A DNA stretch of 64,000 nucleotides, taken from G965267605 sp965267605. GTDB taxonomy: Bacteria; Bacteroidota; Bacteroidia; Flavobacteriales_E; Vicingaceae. Location of the stretch: positions 2,046,001 to 2,110,000 of the forward strand of contig OZ254088.1 in the NCBI GenBank assembly GCA_965267605.1, written 5' to 3'. Below are positions 20,551 to 28,473 of this stretch, one piece after another (within the stretch, counting starts at the first letter, position 1; each line of letters starts with the position of its first letter). The notes under the pieces are model-generated. The model had not been told where the DNA came from. It saw only the letters and a program-made list of their open reading frames with translations, and made no database searches. A program made the position numbers and the translations under genes.

Positions 20551-21831
20551 TTGTCAAAGTGGCGTTACATATTGCCAATCCTGGCTCTCGTTATCATTTC
20601 CTGTAAAAAGAAAGATGACGAACCCCCTATACTTTCCATAACCGGACCCAATGAGAATAGTACACACAGGGTACTTGAATCAACCAACGTTACGGGCAGT
20701 GTTACTGATAATGTAACCGTGGAGTCTATTAAAGTTACGCTTAAAAAATCGAACGGCTCTCAGGTTTTAGACTCCAAAACAATATATCCTGGCACGCCTT
20801 CGGTAAACTTTCAAATTCCGTTTGCTTTCGATGACATTAACCTTGAGGCTGGCAATTACTACTTCCAGATCACTGCTTCAGATGGTGTTCATAGCAAGTC
20901 GGCTTTCCTGAATATTGTACTGGAAGCTATTCCGCTGCGCCTCAAAAAGGTATGGTATGTATGGGAAGATGTACTTCAAACGAGGTTGTATAAAGTGGAC
21001 AGCTTATGGAATGATCCGCTTTTCTATGGGTATACCGGTGATTATATGCGAGGTGCAATTGTTTCCAGGCAAGGATTTATTGGTCTGGCAGCGGATACGG
21101 TTGGTGATCTACACCTCATTGATACTGAAACTGCGAATGCTAATGTGGTGTCAGGATCCCCAAATCCACCATTCCCCATGTTTCAGTACATCTATGCAGA
21201 CCAGGAGTTAATACAGGTATCTCATTACGTAGGGCATGTGCGTGGATACGACTACGGGGGAACCATCAACGATGCTGTGAACACCGACCCTGGGCGCTAC
21301 CCGGGTGCCTTTGCGAGAGGCGATGATTATATCGTATCAGAGGAAACTGAACGAGCCGGTGGCAACATCAAGTTGGTATCTTACTTCGCATCCACCGGAA
21401 TTGAGGCACATAATACCGCTTTCCAATATGCCGACATCGTTGATCTATATATGGCCTCAGATCAGCATGCCATTGCATTCTCCACAGATGGAACGGATTC
21501 GTATGTGTGCAGATACGATGCGACAACTAACTTCAACTCACTGCGAATAAACATCAACGGAAAGGTTGTACAGCAAGTACTACAGAAAAGTGGGGATGAC
21601 TACTATGTGCTTATTGGGGGTGAGTTGCACCTCTACAATAACACTGGAAATTCTCTGGTCCAACTTAATGCCGGGCCATATTCTTCAATCGCTTATGATT
21701 TTGTAAACAATGTAGTTTACGCAGCCAATGGAAGTACGATCAATGTACTTTTGGGTACTAATGGTGCCGTGAGCTCTACCCATTCAATGAGCCACCCCGT
21801 AAGTCAAATATTGCTTCAGTATAATTATTAG
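20551..21831 (+). CDS. lipoprotein with Ig-like and beta-propeller-like domains
   Basis: A 426-residue lipoprotein: N-terminal MSKWRYILPILALVIISC with a lipobox ending at Cys18 followed by KKKDDE. Residues about 25-128 form an Ig-like domain (ILSITGPNENSTHRV...ITASDGVHSKSAFLNIVL), and the remainder (about 130-420) is beta-rich with recurring segments such as DLHLIDTETANANVV and YYVLIGGELHLYN, suggesting a beta-propeller. Function unknown; probably membrane-anchored and surface- or periplasm-facing. The start is TTG, supported by the complete signal peptide and by the promoter box 4 nt upstream. It overlaps accA by 4 nt at the 3' end (convergent). Confidence 0.75.
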   Translation: MSKWRYILPILALVIISCKKKDDEPPILSITGPNENSTHRVLESTNVTGSVTDNVTVESIKVTLKKSNGSQVLDSKTIYPGTPSVNFQIPFAFDDINLEAGNYYFQITASDGVHSKSAFLNIVLEAIPLRLKKVWYVWEDVLQTRLYKVDSLWNDPLFYGYTGDYMRGAIVSRQGFIGLAADTVGDLHLIDTETANANVVSGSPNPPFPMFQYIYADQELIQVSHYVGHVRGYDYGGTINDAVNTDPGRYPGAFARGDDYIVSEETERAGGNIKLVSYFASTGIEAHNTAFQYADIVDLYMASDQHAIAFSTDGTDSYVCRYDATTNFNSLRININGKVVQQVLQKSGDDYYVLIGGELHLYNNTGNSLVQLNAGPYSSIAYDFVNNVVYAANGSTINVLLGTNGAVSSTHSMSHPVSQILLQYNY

Positions 21832-22784
21832 GAGTTCACCACGCCCATGGCGCTAAACTTCTTGATCCGTTTATCGATCAAGGCATCGGTATCAAGCTTG
21901 GAAAGTCCTTTCAATTCCCTCGACACGGCTTCCTTGACTGAACTGAAAGCACCTTCGGAATCGAAGTGCGCACCACCCAATGGTTCTTTGATAATACCAT
22001 CTATCAGGCCATTAGAAAGCATATCCTCTGCTGTAAGCTTTAGCGCATTAGCGGCCTCGACCTTATTGTCCCAGTTTCTCCAGAGGATTGATGAGCACGA
22101 TTCAGGGGAAATAACAGAATACCAGGTATTCTCCATCATCAGAACCTTATCTCCTACACCAATACCCAAAGCTCCCCCTGATGCGCCTTCACCGATAATC
22201 ACGCAAACGATAGGAACGGTTAACTGAGCCATTTCAAATAAGTTTCTGGCAATGGCCTCACCCTGTCCTCGCTCCTCGGCTTCCAGTCCTGGAAACGCTC
22301 CTGGTGTATCAATAAAGGTGACTACCGGCTTACCGAATTTTTCCGCCAACTTCATCAGGCGTAGTGCTTTTCTATATCCTTCCGGATTTGCCATTCCGAA
22401 ATTTCTGTATTGGCGCATTTTGGTGTTCACACCTTTCTGTTGACCAATGAACATCACTGATTCTCCATCCAGCATTCCAAAGCCACCGACCATGGCCTTG
22501 TCATCCTTAACGGTGCGGTCACCGTGCAGTTCAATGAACTCACCTTCGGTAATTGCCTCAATATAAGCCAGTGTATAGGGTCGTTCAGGATGTCTGGACA
22601 ATTGAACCTTCTGCCAAGGGGTTAGGTTACCAAAGATCTCTTTCTGAGTTGCGACCAGATTCTTCTCAAGTTCCTTGAGTGTCTTGGTCACATCAACCGT
22701 ACCTTTTTCTCCAATCTCTTTCGTCTTCTCAATCTGTTCAACGATCTCCTGGATTGGTTCTTCGAAGTCAAGATATACCGCCAT
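21828..22784 (-). CDS. accA: acetyl-CoA carboxylase carboxyltransferase, alpha subunit
   Basis: A 318-residue AccA. With AccD it transfers CO2 from carboxybiotin to acetyl-CoA, the first step of fatty-acid synthesis. Seen: N-terminal coiled region (EEPIQEIVEQIEKTKEIG), LTPWQKVQLSRHPERPYTL, the crotonase-type core with FIDTPGAFPGLEAEERGQGEAIARNL, VIIGEGASGGALGIGVGD and SPESCSSILWR. Length normal. A TAACTTTG promoter box lies 18 nt upstream of the ATG. accD and accBC are not in the window. Confidence 0.96.
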   Translation of the reverse strand: MAVYLDFEEPIQEIVEQIEKTKEIGEKGTVDVTKTLKELEKNLVATQKEIFGNLTPWQKVQLSRHPERPYTLAYIEAITEGEFIELHGDRTVKDDKAMVGGFGMLDGESVMFIGQQKGVNTKMRQYRNFGMANPEGYRKALRLMKLAEKFGKPVVTFIDTPGAFPGLEAEERGQGEAIARNLFEMAQLTVPIVCVIIGEGASGGALGIGVGDKVLMMENTWYSVISPESCSSILWRNWDNKVEAANALKLTAEDMLSNGLIDGIIKEPLGGAHFDSEGAFSSVKEAVSRELKGLSKLDTDALIDKRIKKFSAMGVVNS

Positions 22785-22802
22785 ACAAGTGGATTAGGTG
22801 GA

Positions 22803-22810
22803 CAAAGTTA
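22803..22810 (-). promoter_or_regulatory. -7 box of accA
   Basis: TAACTTTG on the minus strand, 18 nt upstream of the accA ATG; exact consensus. Confidence 0.55.
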
Positions 22811-22826
22811 GCATTCAGGATGAAAT

Positions 22827-24284
22827 CTAATACCGGAACCTCAACAGACCGGTGGCCAATGAAATTGTGGGGTCATTTTTAGAGAAGAATGTAACCGCGT
22901 CTCTTGATGCAATACCAAATTCCCAATTGCCTGAAGGCACAGCAATGCGCAGTCCGACAGGAAGGTTAAATCCATAGTTACCTCCCGTGGTAAAGCCCGT
23001 TGAAAGGATCAGCCACTTCGCTGGTTTTATGTCTGCACCCACTGCGAAAATTGCTTTCTGATAGTTGCCCGTGAAATCATTGAACGGTACGATCATATCG
23101 AAGCCAACCTCGATCGGGTCCGCAAACACCATGCTCGCGCCCACACGCATTACGGTTGGTAATTTCACTTTACGTTCTACTTCACCACCCCATTCAAAAG
23201 TGCCGTCTCCGAACATGTTAGTGCTCTCATCAATTACATTGTAAGTGTCCCAGCCATCGTTTCTAGAGGTGATCACGGTATCGTCCAGTGCTGTATATAC
23301 GTCCCCGGTCCACGTCACAGAACCGATATCCGTTATCGCAAATCCTAGTTTCAATCTTTCTTTGATGATAAGACTACCTCCAATGTCGAAGCCCCAACCC
23401 TGTCCAACAACTTTAGGAATCAGACTGGTTGAATCTGGTGGCAATGCAGATGGGTTGCTAAGTGCGGCCGTACCATAGTCAATATTGAAAGAAGGAGACA
23501 GTGAGCTAAAGGCTTCGAATTTTCCGTCCTCAATCTTGATATCGATGATGCCAGTACCAAGAATGTACTTCACACCCCCTCCCGCATACAATGCGATGTC
23601 ATCATTCTTTACAAGAGAAGTTCCATAGCTGAAGGCAAATTCTCTCAACCACGTTGCTGTGATTCTGCTTCCGTCAAACAGCTCAGAATACATCTTAGGA
23701 GCACTGGATACGCCCTTTGCAACAAGATCCGCCACGTTGGAGGAATCCGTCACATCCACTCCCGCTGTGTCTAATTTCACATCGAAATAAGGAGCATTGT
23801 ACCCCAGGAATATGATATCGCTGGCATTCTGATTGAAGCTAGAGTACCACTGGAGTCTTTCTCTAACGACCAAACCAAAGCCTCCAACATTTTCTAACTG
23901 CAAGGCTGCTGCAAACGTATTCACATCAAGGTTCAAAGCAAGTGGTGCATCCGCAAAATCTTTTGCCGCTTGCAACTTCTCGTCTCTCGTTAACTTGGTT
24001 TTTGTTCCTTTTACAAAGGTTGCCCGAAGCTCCGGTTTCGACAATGCCTCGGAATGCAGTGACGCTGCAAACTCAAGAGAACCAATGGTTAGTTTCTTCC
24101 CTTCATAGAAAGGGGTCCATCCCAGATTTGCAGGATTGATACCTACACTTTGGTAATCGGTTACGAAGGTGGTTGAAACACCAGCCCGACCAGTGGAAGT
24201 GAACGCACCAAGTTCTTGTTGTGCAAACAATTGCGAACCAGCACTTACGATCAATGTAATTGCGAAAAGTCTTTTGAACACCAT
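22827..24284 (-). CDS. outer-membrane beta-barrel protein (DUF5723-like)
   Basis: A 485-residue protein with a signal peptide (MVFKRLFAITLIVSAGSQLFAQ) and a body of alternating strands ending in the aromatic-terminated ATGLLRFRY, as in outer-membrane barrels. The early GRAGVSTTFVTDYQSVGINPANLGW motif (N-P-A-N-L-G) is shared by FadL/PorV-like barrels and the DUF5723 family of Bacteroidota. Function unknown. It is divergent from the small membrane protein gene; the two starts are 15 nt apart, so their promoters overlap. A weak TAAATTTT lies about 25-30 nt upstream. Confidence 0.65.
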   Translation of the reverse strand: MVFKRLFAITLIVSAGSQLFAQQELGAFTSTGRAGVSTTFVTDYQSVGINPANLGWTPFYEGKKLTIGSLEFAASLHSEALSKPELRATFVKGTKTKLTRDEKLQAAKDFADAPLALNLDVNTFAAALQLENVGGFGLVVRERLQWYSSFNQNASDIIFLGYNAPYFDVKLDTAGVDVTDSSNVADLVAKGVSSAPKMYSELFDGSRITATWLREFAFSYGTSLVKNDDIALYAGGGVKYILGTGIIDIKIEDGKFEAFSSLSPSFNIDYGTAALSNPSALPPDSTSLIPKVVGQGWGFDIGGSLIIKERLKLGFAITDIGSVTWTGDVYTALDDTVITSRNDGWDTYNVIDESTNMFGDGTFEWGGEVERKVKLPTVMRVGASMVFADPIEVGFDMIVPFNDFTGNYQKAIFAVGADIKPAKWLILSTGFTTGGNYGFNLPVGLRIAVPSGNWEFGIASRDAVTFFSKNDPTISLATGLLRFRY

Positions 24285-24291
24285 ACTTTTG
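24284..24291 (+). promoter_or_regulatory. -7 box of the small membrane protein gene
   Basis: TACTTTTG, 8 nt before ATG 24300. Its first base is the first base of the divergent gene's start codon on the other strand, so the two units share control DNA. Confidence 0.55.
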
Positions 24292-24299
24292 GATTGCTT

Positions 24300-24512
24300 A
24301 TGCTTGAAAATTTACGAATTCGCATCAAGAACCTAAAACGGTGGCAACGATTCGCGATCAGGACAATTTATCCTCCGCTCTTGTTTGTGTTGCTGAACCT
24401 TCTGTTTACTAGTTTGTCCTTAGAAATAGGGGGAAGACCAATGATCATTGTTTTCCTCATAATTTGGGTTCTTATTGAATGGATGCTTTTCTTTAAAGCG
24501 AAATTCATGTAG
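24300..24512 (+). CDS. small two-helix membrane protein
   Basis: A 70-residue protein: basic amphipathic N-terminus (LENLRIRIKNLKRWQ), TM helix about 24-43 (YPPLLFVLLNLLFTSLSL), a GGRP turn, and TM helix about 48-65 (MIIVFLIIWVLIEWMLFF). I do not recognise the family. A longer reading from 24216 is rejected because it runs through the divergent gene; ATG 24300 has a TACTTTTG promoter box 8 nt ahead. The SPFH gene follows 22 nt later, so the two may form one unit. Confidence 0.6.
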   Translation: MLENLRIRIKNLKRWQRFAIRTIYPPLLFVLLNLLFTSLSLEIGGRPMIIVFLIIWVLIEWMLFFKAKFM

Positions 24513-24534
24513 ACCCACTAAATCCAAAACAATC

Positions 24535-25386
24535 ATGAGCGAGTATCAGTACAAACAAGGCTCTGGACAAGGCAACCCTACTCAACTCCGTAGGTTGATC
24601 GTTGCAGGAGCAATCGTATTTATTCTAATTATCATTTTATTCAAATCAGCGGTCACTGTAAGTGCAGGTCAGGCGGGTGTGCTTTACAAGCGTTTCGGTG
24701 GTGGTGTTGACACCGAACAAACATTTGGTGAAGGCTTCCACATCATTGCTCCATGGAACAAGCTGTACATCTACGAAGTACGACAGAAGGAAGTTCTTGA
24801 AACCATGAAAGTTCTTTCGTCTAATGGGCTTGACATCGAATTAGAGGCTTCGGCCTGGTATAAACCAGACTACGCTAAACTGGCTGTTCTGCATCAGGAC
24901 ATTGGGGAATCTTATCTAGAGAGAATTGTACAGCCTACGATGCGATCAGCTGCAAGAAGTGTAATTGGCAGGTACACACCCGAACAGATTTATTCTTCTA
25001 AACGTGATGCCATCCAGGAAGAGATTTTTGCAGAGACCAAGACAGTTCTGGCAGAAAAAAACATCATACTTGACCGCGTGCTGGTTCGTGATGTTACTTT
25101 ACCAGCTACGATCAAGACAGCGATTGAGCGAAAGCTGAAGCAGGAGCAGGAAGCACTGGAATACGAATTCCGTCTTCAGAAAGCTTCTAAAGAAGCTGAA
25201 AGGATTAGAATTGAGGCTCAGGGTAAGGCAGATGCGAACAAGATTCTTAACGCATCGCTAACACCAAACATTCTCAGAGAGAAAGGCATTGAAGCTACTT
25301 TAAAGCTTGCCAAATCCAACAACTCTAAAGTGGTGGTTGTTGGCAGTGGAAAGGATGGATTACCACTGATTCTTGGCAATCAGTAA
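24535..25386 (+). CDS. prohibitin/SPFH domain membrane protein
   Basis: A 283-residue protein: one TM helix (about 20-38, RLIVAGAIVFILIIILFKSA), then an SPFH/prohibitin domain (VSAGQAGVLYKRFGG, TFGEGFHIIAPWNKLYIYEVRQKE) and a charged coiled-coil (about 200-250, IERKLKQEQEALEYEFRLQKASKEAERIRIEAQGKA). Such proteins build membrane-associated oligomeric scaffolds and often control FtsH-type proteases or membrane domains. ATG 24535 is chosen because the earlier reading overlaps the upstream gene. It overlaps nothing downstream but ends 2 nt before the convergent S46 peptidase gene. Confidence 0.88.
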   Translation: MSEYQYKQGSGQGNPTQLRRLIVAGAIVFILIIILFKSAVTVSAGQAGVLYKRFGGGVDTEQTFGEGFHIIAPWNKLYIYEVRQKEVLETMKVLSSNGLDIELEASAWYKPDYAKLAVLHQDIGESYLERIVQPTMRSAARSVIGRYTPEQIYSSKRDAIQEEIFAETKTVLAEKNIILDRVLVRDVTLPATIKTAIERKLKQEQEALEYEFRLQKASKEAERIRIEAQGKADANKILNASLTPNILREKGIEATLKLAKSNNSKVVVVGSGKDGLPLILGNQ

Positions 25387-25388
25387 GC

Positions 25389-27584
25389 TTATTCACTAAT
25401 CGGTTGGTCAGCCTTTTTAGCTCTTTGGTAATTAGGCTTGACCAACGTTAGTTCATCAATTAGGTGAGTAGCACCAGCAAACTTGTCTACAATAAAAAGT
25501 ACGTAGCGAATATCACATGTAATGTTTCTGCAGCGATCTGGGTCGTACATGATATCAGACATGGTGCCTTCCCAATTCCTATCGAAATTGCACCCCAGAA
25601 GATTACCATAGGCATCTAACACAGGACTTCCTGAATTTCCTCCTGTGGTATGGTTCGAAGCGGTAAAGCAGACCCTAAGCTCACCTTTATAACCATACTG
25701 ACCGTAATCTTTCTTTTCCCAAAGTTCTATTAGCTTCTTGGGCAAGTTGAATTCATCGTTGTGTGGATCATATTTTTCAATGACACCGTCAAGTGTTGTA
25801 TAGTGCGAATACTGTACAGCATCTCTAGGCTCGTAATCATCCACTTGACCATACGCAATTCGCAATGAGCTATTGGCATCTGGGTAGAATCTCTTTTCCG
25901 CAAACACTTCCCTCAACCCCTTTACGTAGGTTCTGTTCAAGAGAGAAATGTCATCGTAGGTTTTCTTGAAAGTTGGAAGAATCTTCGTTTCATAGAAATA
26001 CTCCCCATCCATATAGAACAGAACGGCAGGGTCGTTTTGCAATCGAGCCCTGTTTTCCGCATTGAAATCCTTCAACAAAGTTTCAAGTCTCGAAGCATCG
26101 GCCAAAACCGTAGTTGCCATTAACTGTTTTGTGTATTGGCCAAAGTCGCCTCCCAACTGCTCGTGAACCGTTTTAAATAATCCAGGTTTAAGATCGGTCT
26201 CTTTCTGATCGTACATGGTCAACATTCTGGAGAGCATCTGCGTCTCTGTAGCAGAATTGAAGTCCTTGAAATGCTTCTTGGAAGCTTTCCGGAATCTATC
26301 CATAGCACCAGGTTTCAACTTGCCTGTAGATTCATCCCATGCATTCACCAGGGCGTAAGCTTGTCTGGCTATTTTGTGAATGTCTGACATTCTATAGTAC
26401 ACCTCAAGAAAAGCATCTCTAGCAACAGTAATGTCGTCTACGGCTTCGTACTTAGATTTTAATTCTCCAAGTACACTTCCATAGGCCTTATTCCAAGCCT
26501 CATTTTTTGCAACTCTACCGCTGAATTCTTTTTCCATTTCCTGCTTGACGGTAACTGCATTCAACCTCCTCAGCCCCCTGTTCTCACCGATCCACTTCTT
26601 GTGATAATTGCTAATGCCGGCATACTTAGACGCGTATTGGATCCTCACCCTATCACTCTTCTTCATATCAGCACCGACTGTATTCAGCCATTCTTCTCTC
26701 AATTGAATTCTAAGTGGATTTCTACGATTCAGCAACAAGTCAACTGCGTATGAAGTCAGGTATTCCTGTGTACTTCCGGGGAAACCGTAAACGAAAGTGA
26801 AATCCCCTAGCTCACCTCCTGTTAGAGAAATTGGGAAGTGGTGATTCGGCTTGTACGGTACATTGTCTTTGGAGTAAGGTGCTGGTTTGTTATCAGGGCC
26901 CGCATAGATCCTGAAAATGGAGAAATCACCGGTATGTCTGGGCCACATCCAATTATCTGTATCTCCTCCGTACTTACCTATCGAAGAAGGCGGTGCACCC
27001 ACCAACCTAATATCTGTGAACGTTTCAGTGATGAACATGTAGAACTCGTTGCCATTATAGAAAGGTTTCACGATTGCCTCGTAGTGCGTTCCCTTAACTG
27101 CTTTTTTCTTAAGTTTCTCAATGTTCTTTTTGATCTTATCTGTCCTGGTTTCTTCAGGTATTCCATTCTTCACTCCTTTCAGAACGACTGACGTAACATC
27201 CTCAATTCGAACTATAAAGCGAACGAAAAGATCTTCATTCGGGAGTTCCTTGTCTTTGGACATCGCCCAATAACCATCAGTTAAGTAATCATTCTCTACA
27301 CTGCTGTGTGATTGAATTGCTCCATAACCACAATGGTGGTTGGTCAAAACAAGTCCGCTGCCCGAGATAACTTCTCCTGTACAGAAGCCGCCAAACGAAA
27401 CCACTGCATCTTTCAATGAACTCTTGTTGATGTTGTAGATATCATCCGCTGTGATACGCATGCCCAATGCCTTCATTTCCTGTTCATTCAAGTTCTTCAG
27501 GAAAAGTGGCACCCACATACCTTCTGTTGCCATTGCGGAAACCGCAATCAACAATGCCATACAAATGGAAAGAAGTCGTTTCAT
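25389..27584 (-). CDS. S46 family dipeptidyl-peptidase, DPP11-like
   Basis: A 731-residue periplasmic serine exopeptidase with signal peptide (MKRLLSICMALLIAVSAMA). Chymotrypsin-like triad residues are visible: His84 in NHHCGYG, probable Asp220 in RHTGDFS and Ser651 in GGNSGSP; the helical domain lies between. S46 enzymes remove dipeptides from peptide N-termini. Residue +18 from the catalytic Ser is Arg669 (FDRNWEG), where DPP7-type enzymes have Gly; in Porphyromonas DPP11 the equivalent Arg673 gives Asp/Glu specificity, so acidic-residue preference is predicted. Length normal (about 720). It fits a protein-degrading lifestyle together with the secreted proteases in this window. Confidence 0.9.
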   Translation of the reverse strand: MKRLLSICMALLIAVSAMATEGMWVPLFLKNLNEQEMKALGMRITADDIYNINKSSLKDAVVSFGGFCTGEVISGSGLVLTNHHCGYGAIQSHSSVENDYLTDGYWAMSKDKELPNEDLFVRFIVRIEDVTSVVLKGVKNGIPEETRTDKIKKNIEKLKKKAVKGTHYEAIVKPFYNGNEFYMFITETFTDIRLVGAPPSSIGKYGGDTDNWMWPRHTGDFSIFRIYAGPDNKPAPYSKDNVPYKPNHHFPISLTGGELGDFTFVYGFPGSTQEYLTSYAVDLLLNRRNPLRIQLREEWLNTVGADMKKSDRVRIQYASKYAGISNYHKKWIGENRGLRRLNAVTVKQEMEKEFSGRVAKNEAWNKAYGSVLGELKSKYEAVDDITVARDAFLEVYYRMSDIHKIARQAYALVNAWDESTGKLKPGAMDRFRKASKKHFKDFNSATETQMLSRMLTMYDQKETDLKPGLFKTVHEQLGGDFGQYTKQLMATTVLADASRLETLLKDFNAENRARLQNDPAVLFYMDGEYFYETKILPTFKKTYDDISLLNRTYVKGLREVFAEKRFYPDANSSLRIAYGQVDDYEPRDAVQYSHYTTLDGVIEKYDPHNDEFNLPKKLIELWEKKDYGQYGYKGELRVCFTASNHTTGGNSGSPVLDAYGNLLGCNFDRNWEGTMSDIMYDPDRCRNITCDIRYVLFIVDKFAGATHLIDELTLVKPNYQRAKKADQPISE

Positions 27585-27655
27585 AATTCAATCAGTTAGG
27601 CCGTAAAAGTGCGAAGATTTCTTGGTTAGATGAAATACAACATGCCGCTGATTAT

Positions 27656-27663
27656 TAGCTTTG
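27656..27663 (+). promoter_or_regulatory. -7 box of the 27680-31120 operon
   Basis: TAGCTTTG, 16 nt before ATG 27680; exact consensus, no -33 TTG at the right distance. Confidence 0.55.
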
Positions 27664-27679
27664 TACAAATTCATTCACC

Positions 27680-28081
27680 ATGAGTATTGACCAATTAGTT
27701 GAAGTTGCGGAGCTACAAATGCAAATCGAGTCTTACCTGGCTCTTGACTCCGCAAATGTGATTTTCGATTATTCTGAAATTGGGGAGCAAACGCGTGTTG
27801 ACGTAATCACTGTAAACCCCAAACACAGACAATCTTTCTTGTTTACCCAAGCAACCGGAAACAATAAGCCCGAAGCCCTGAAAAAGGCTTTGGACTATGT
27901 TGCTACGTACAAGGAAAAGGAGAACAGCTATACAATTCAGTGGTCATTAAGAGGTGACAATGAGTTACACACTTCCTATTTCCGGAGCAAGAACATTCCT
28001 GAAGCAATAGACAAATTGCTTTATGGTCGGGAGCCCAACAGTATTGAAATCTTCAGTGTTGTGCTTAATCCGATTACTTAG
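27680..28081 (+). CDS. hypothetical protein, first gene of an operon
   Basis: A 133-residue soluble protein I do not recognise. It starts with an acidic helix (IDQLVEVAELQMQIESYLAL), has a beta region (NVIFDYSEIGEQTRVDVITVNP) and a later helix-strand pattern (EALKKALDYVATYKEKENSYTIQWSLRG, then PEAIDKLLYG). No signal peptide, TM helix or metal motif. Its stop overlaps the GTG start of the thioesterase by 1 nt (TAGTG), so it is co-expressed with the downstream genes. Confidence 0.7.
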   Translation: MSIDQLVEVAELQMQIESYLALDSANVIFDYSEIGEQTRVDVITVNPKHRQSFLFTQATGNNKPEALKKALDYVATYKEKENSYTIQWSLRGDNELHTSYFRSKNIPEAIDKLLYGREPNSIEIFSVVLNPIT

Positions 28082-28473
28082 TGCAGGTTGTCCACGAGCA
28101 GGAAGTCCGGTTCGCAGATGTGGACCTGATGGGAATCGTACACAACTCCATTTACCTCACTTATTTTGAAAGTGCCCGCGTTAAGTTTTTTGTAGAACAT
28201 CTTGGCACAAAATGGGATTGGCAACGTATGGGTTTGATCCTCGCCAAATCAGAGGTCGAATACCATAAACCTATTACGTTTCCGGCCAACGTATCTACCA
28301 CCTGTACTTGTTCGCGAATAGGGACCACAAGTTTTAATCTCGCTTATTCCGTATCCGTAGATGGAACATTGTGCGCTTCAGGAAGTACAGTGATGGTGTG
28401 TTATGACCATACGAAAAACTCTAAGATCGAAATACCTTCTGCGATGAAGGATGTACTGGAGAAATGTCTTTAG
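28081..28473 (+). CDS. acyl-CoA thioesterase, YbgC/4-hydroxybenzoyl-CoA type
   Basis: A 130-residue hotdog-fold protein. The segment RFADVDLMGIVHNSIYLTYFESAR has the catalytic Asp/His arrangement of YbgC-type enzymes, followed by the typical 'EVEYHKPITFPANV' strand. It hydrolyses acyl-CoA thioesters; the exact substrate is unknown. The start is GTG 28081, overlapping the previous stop; no closer ATG would keep the Asp motif. It overlaps the next gene by 10 nt. Confidence 0.82.
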   Translation: MQVVHEQEVRFADVDLMGIVHNSIYLTYFESARVKFFVEHLGTKWDWQRMGLILAKSEVEYHKPITFPANVSTTCTCSRIGTTSFNLAYSVSVDGTLCASGSTVMVCYDHTKNSKIEIPSAMKDVLEKCL

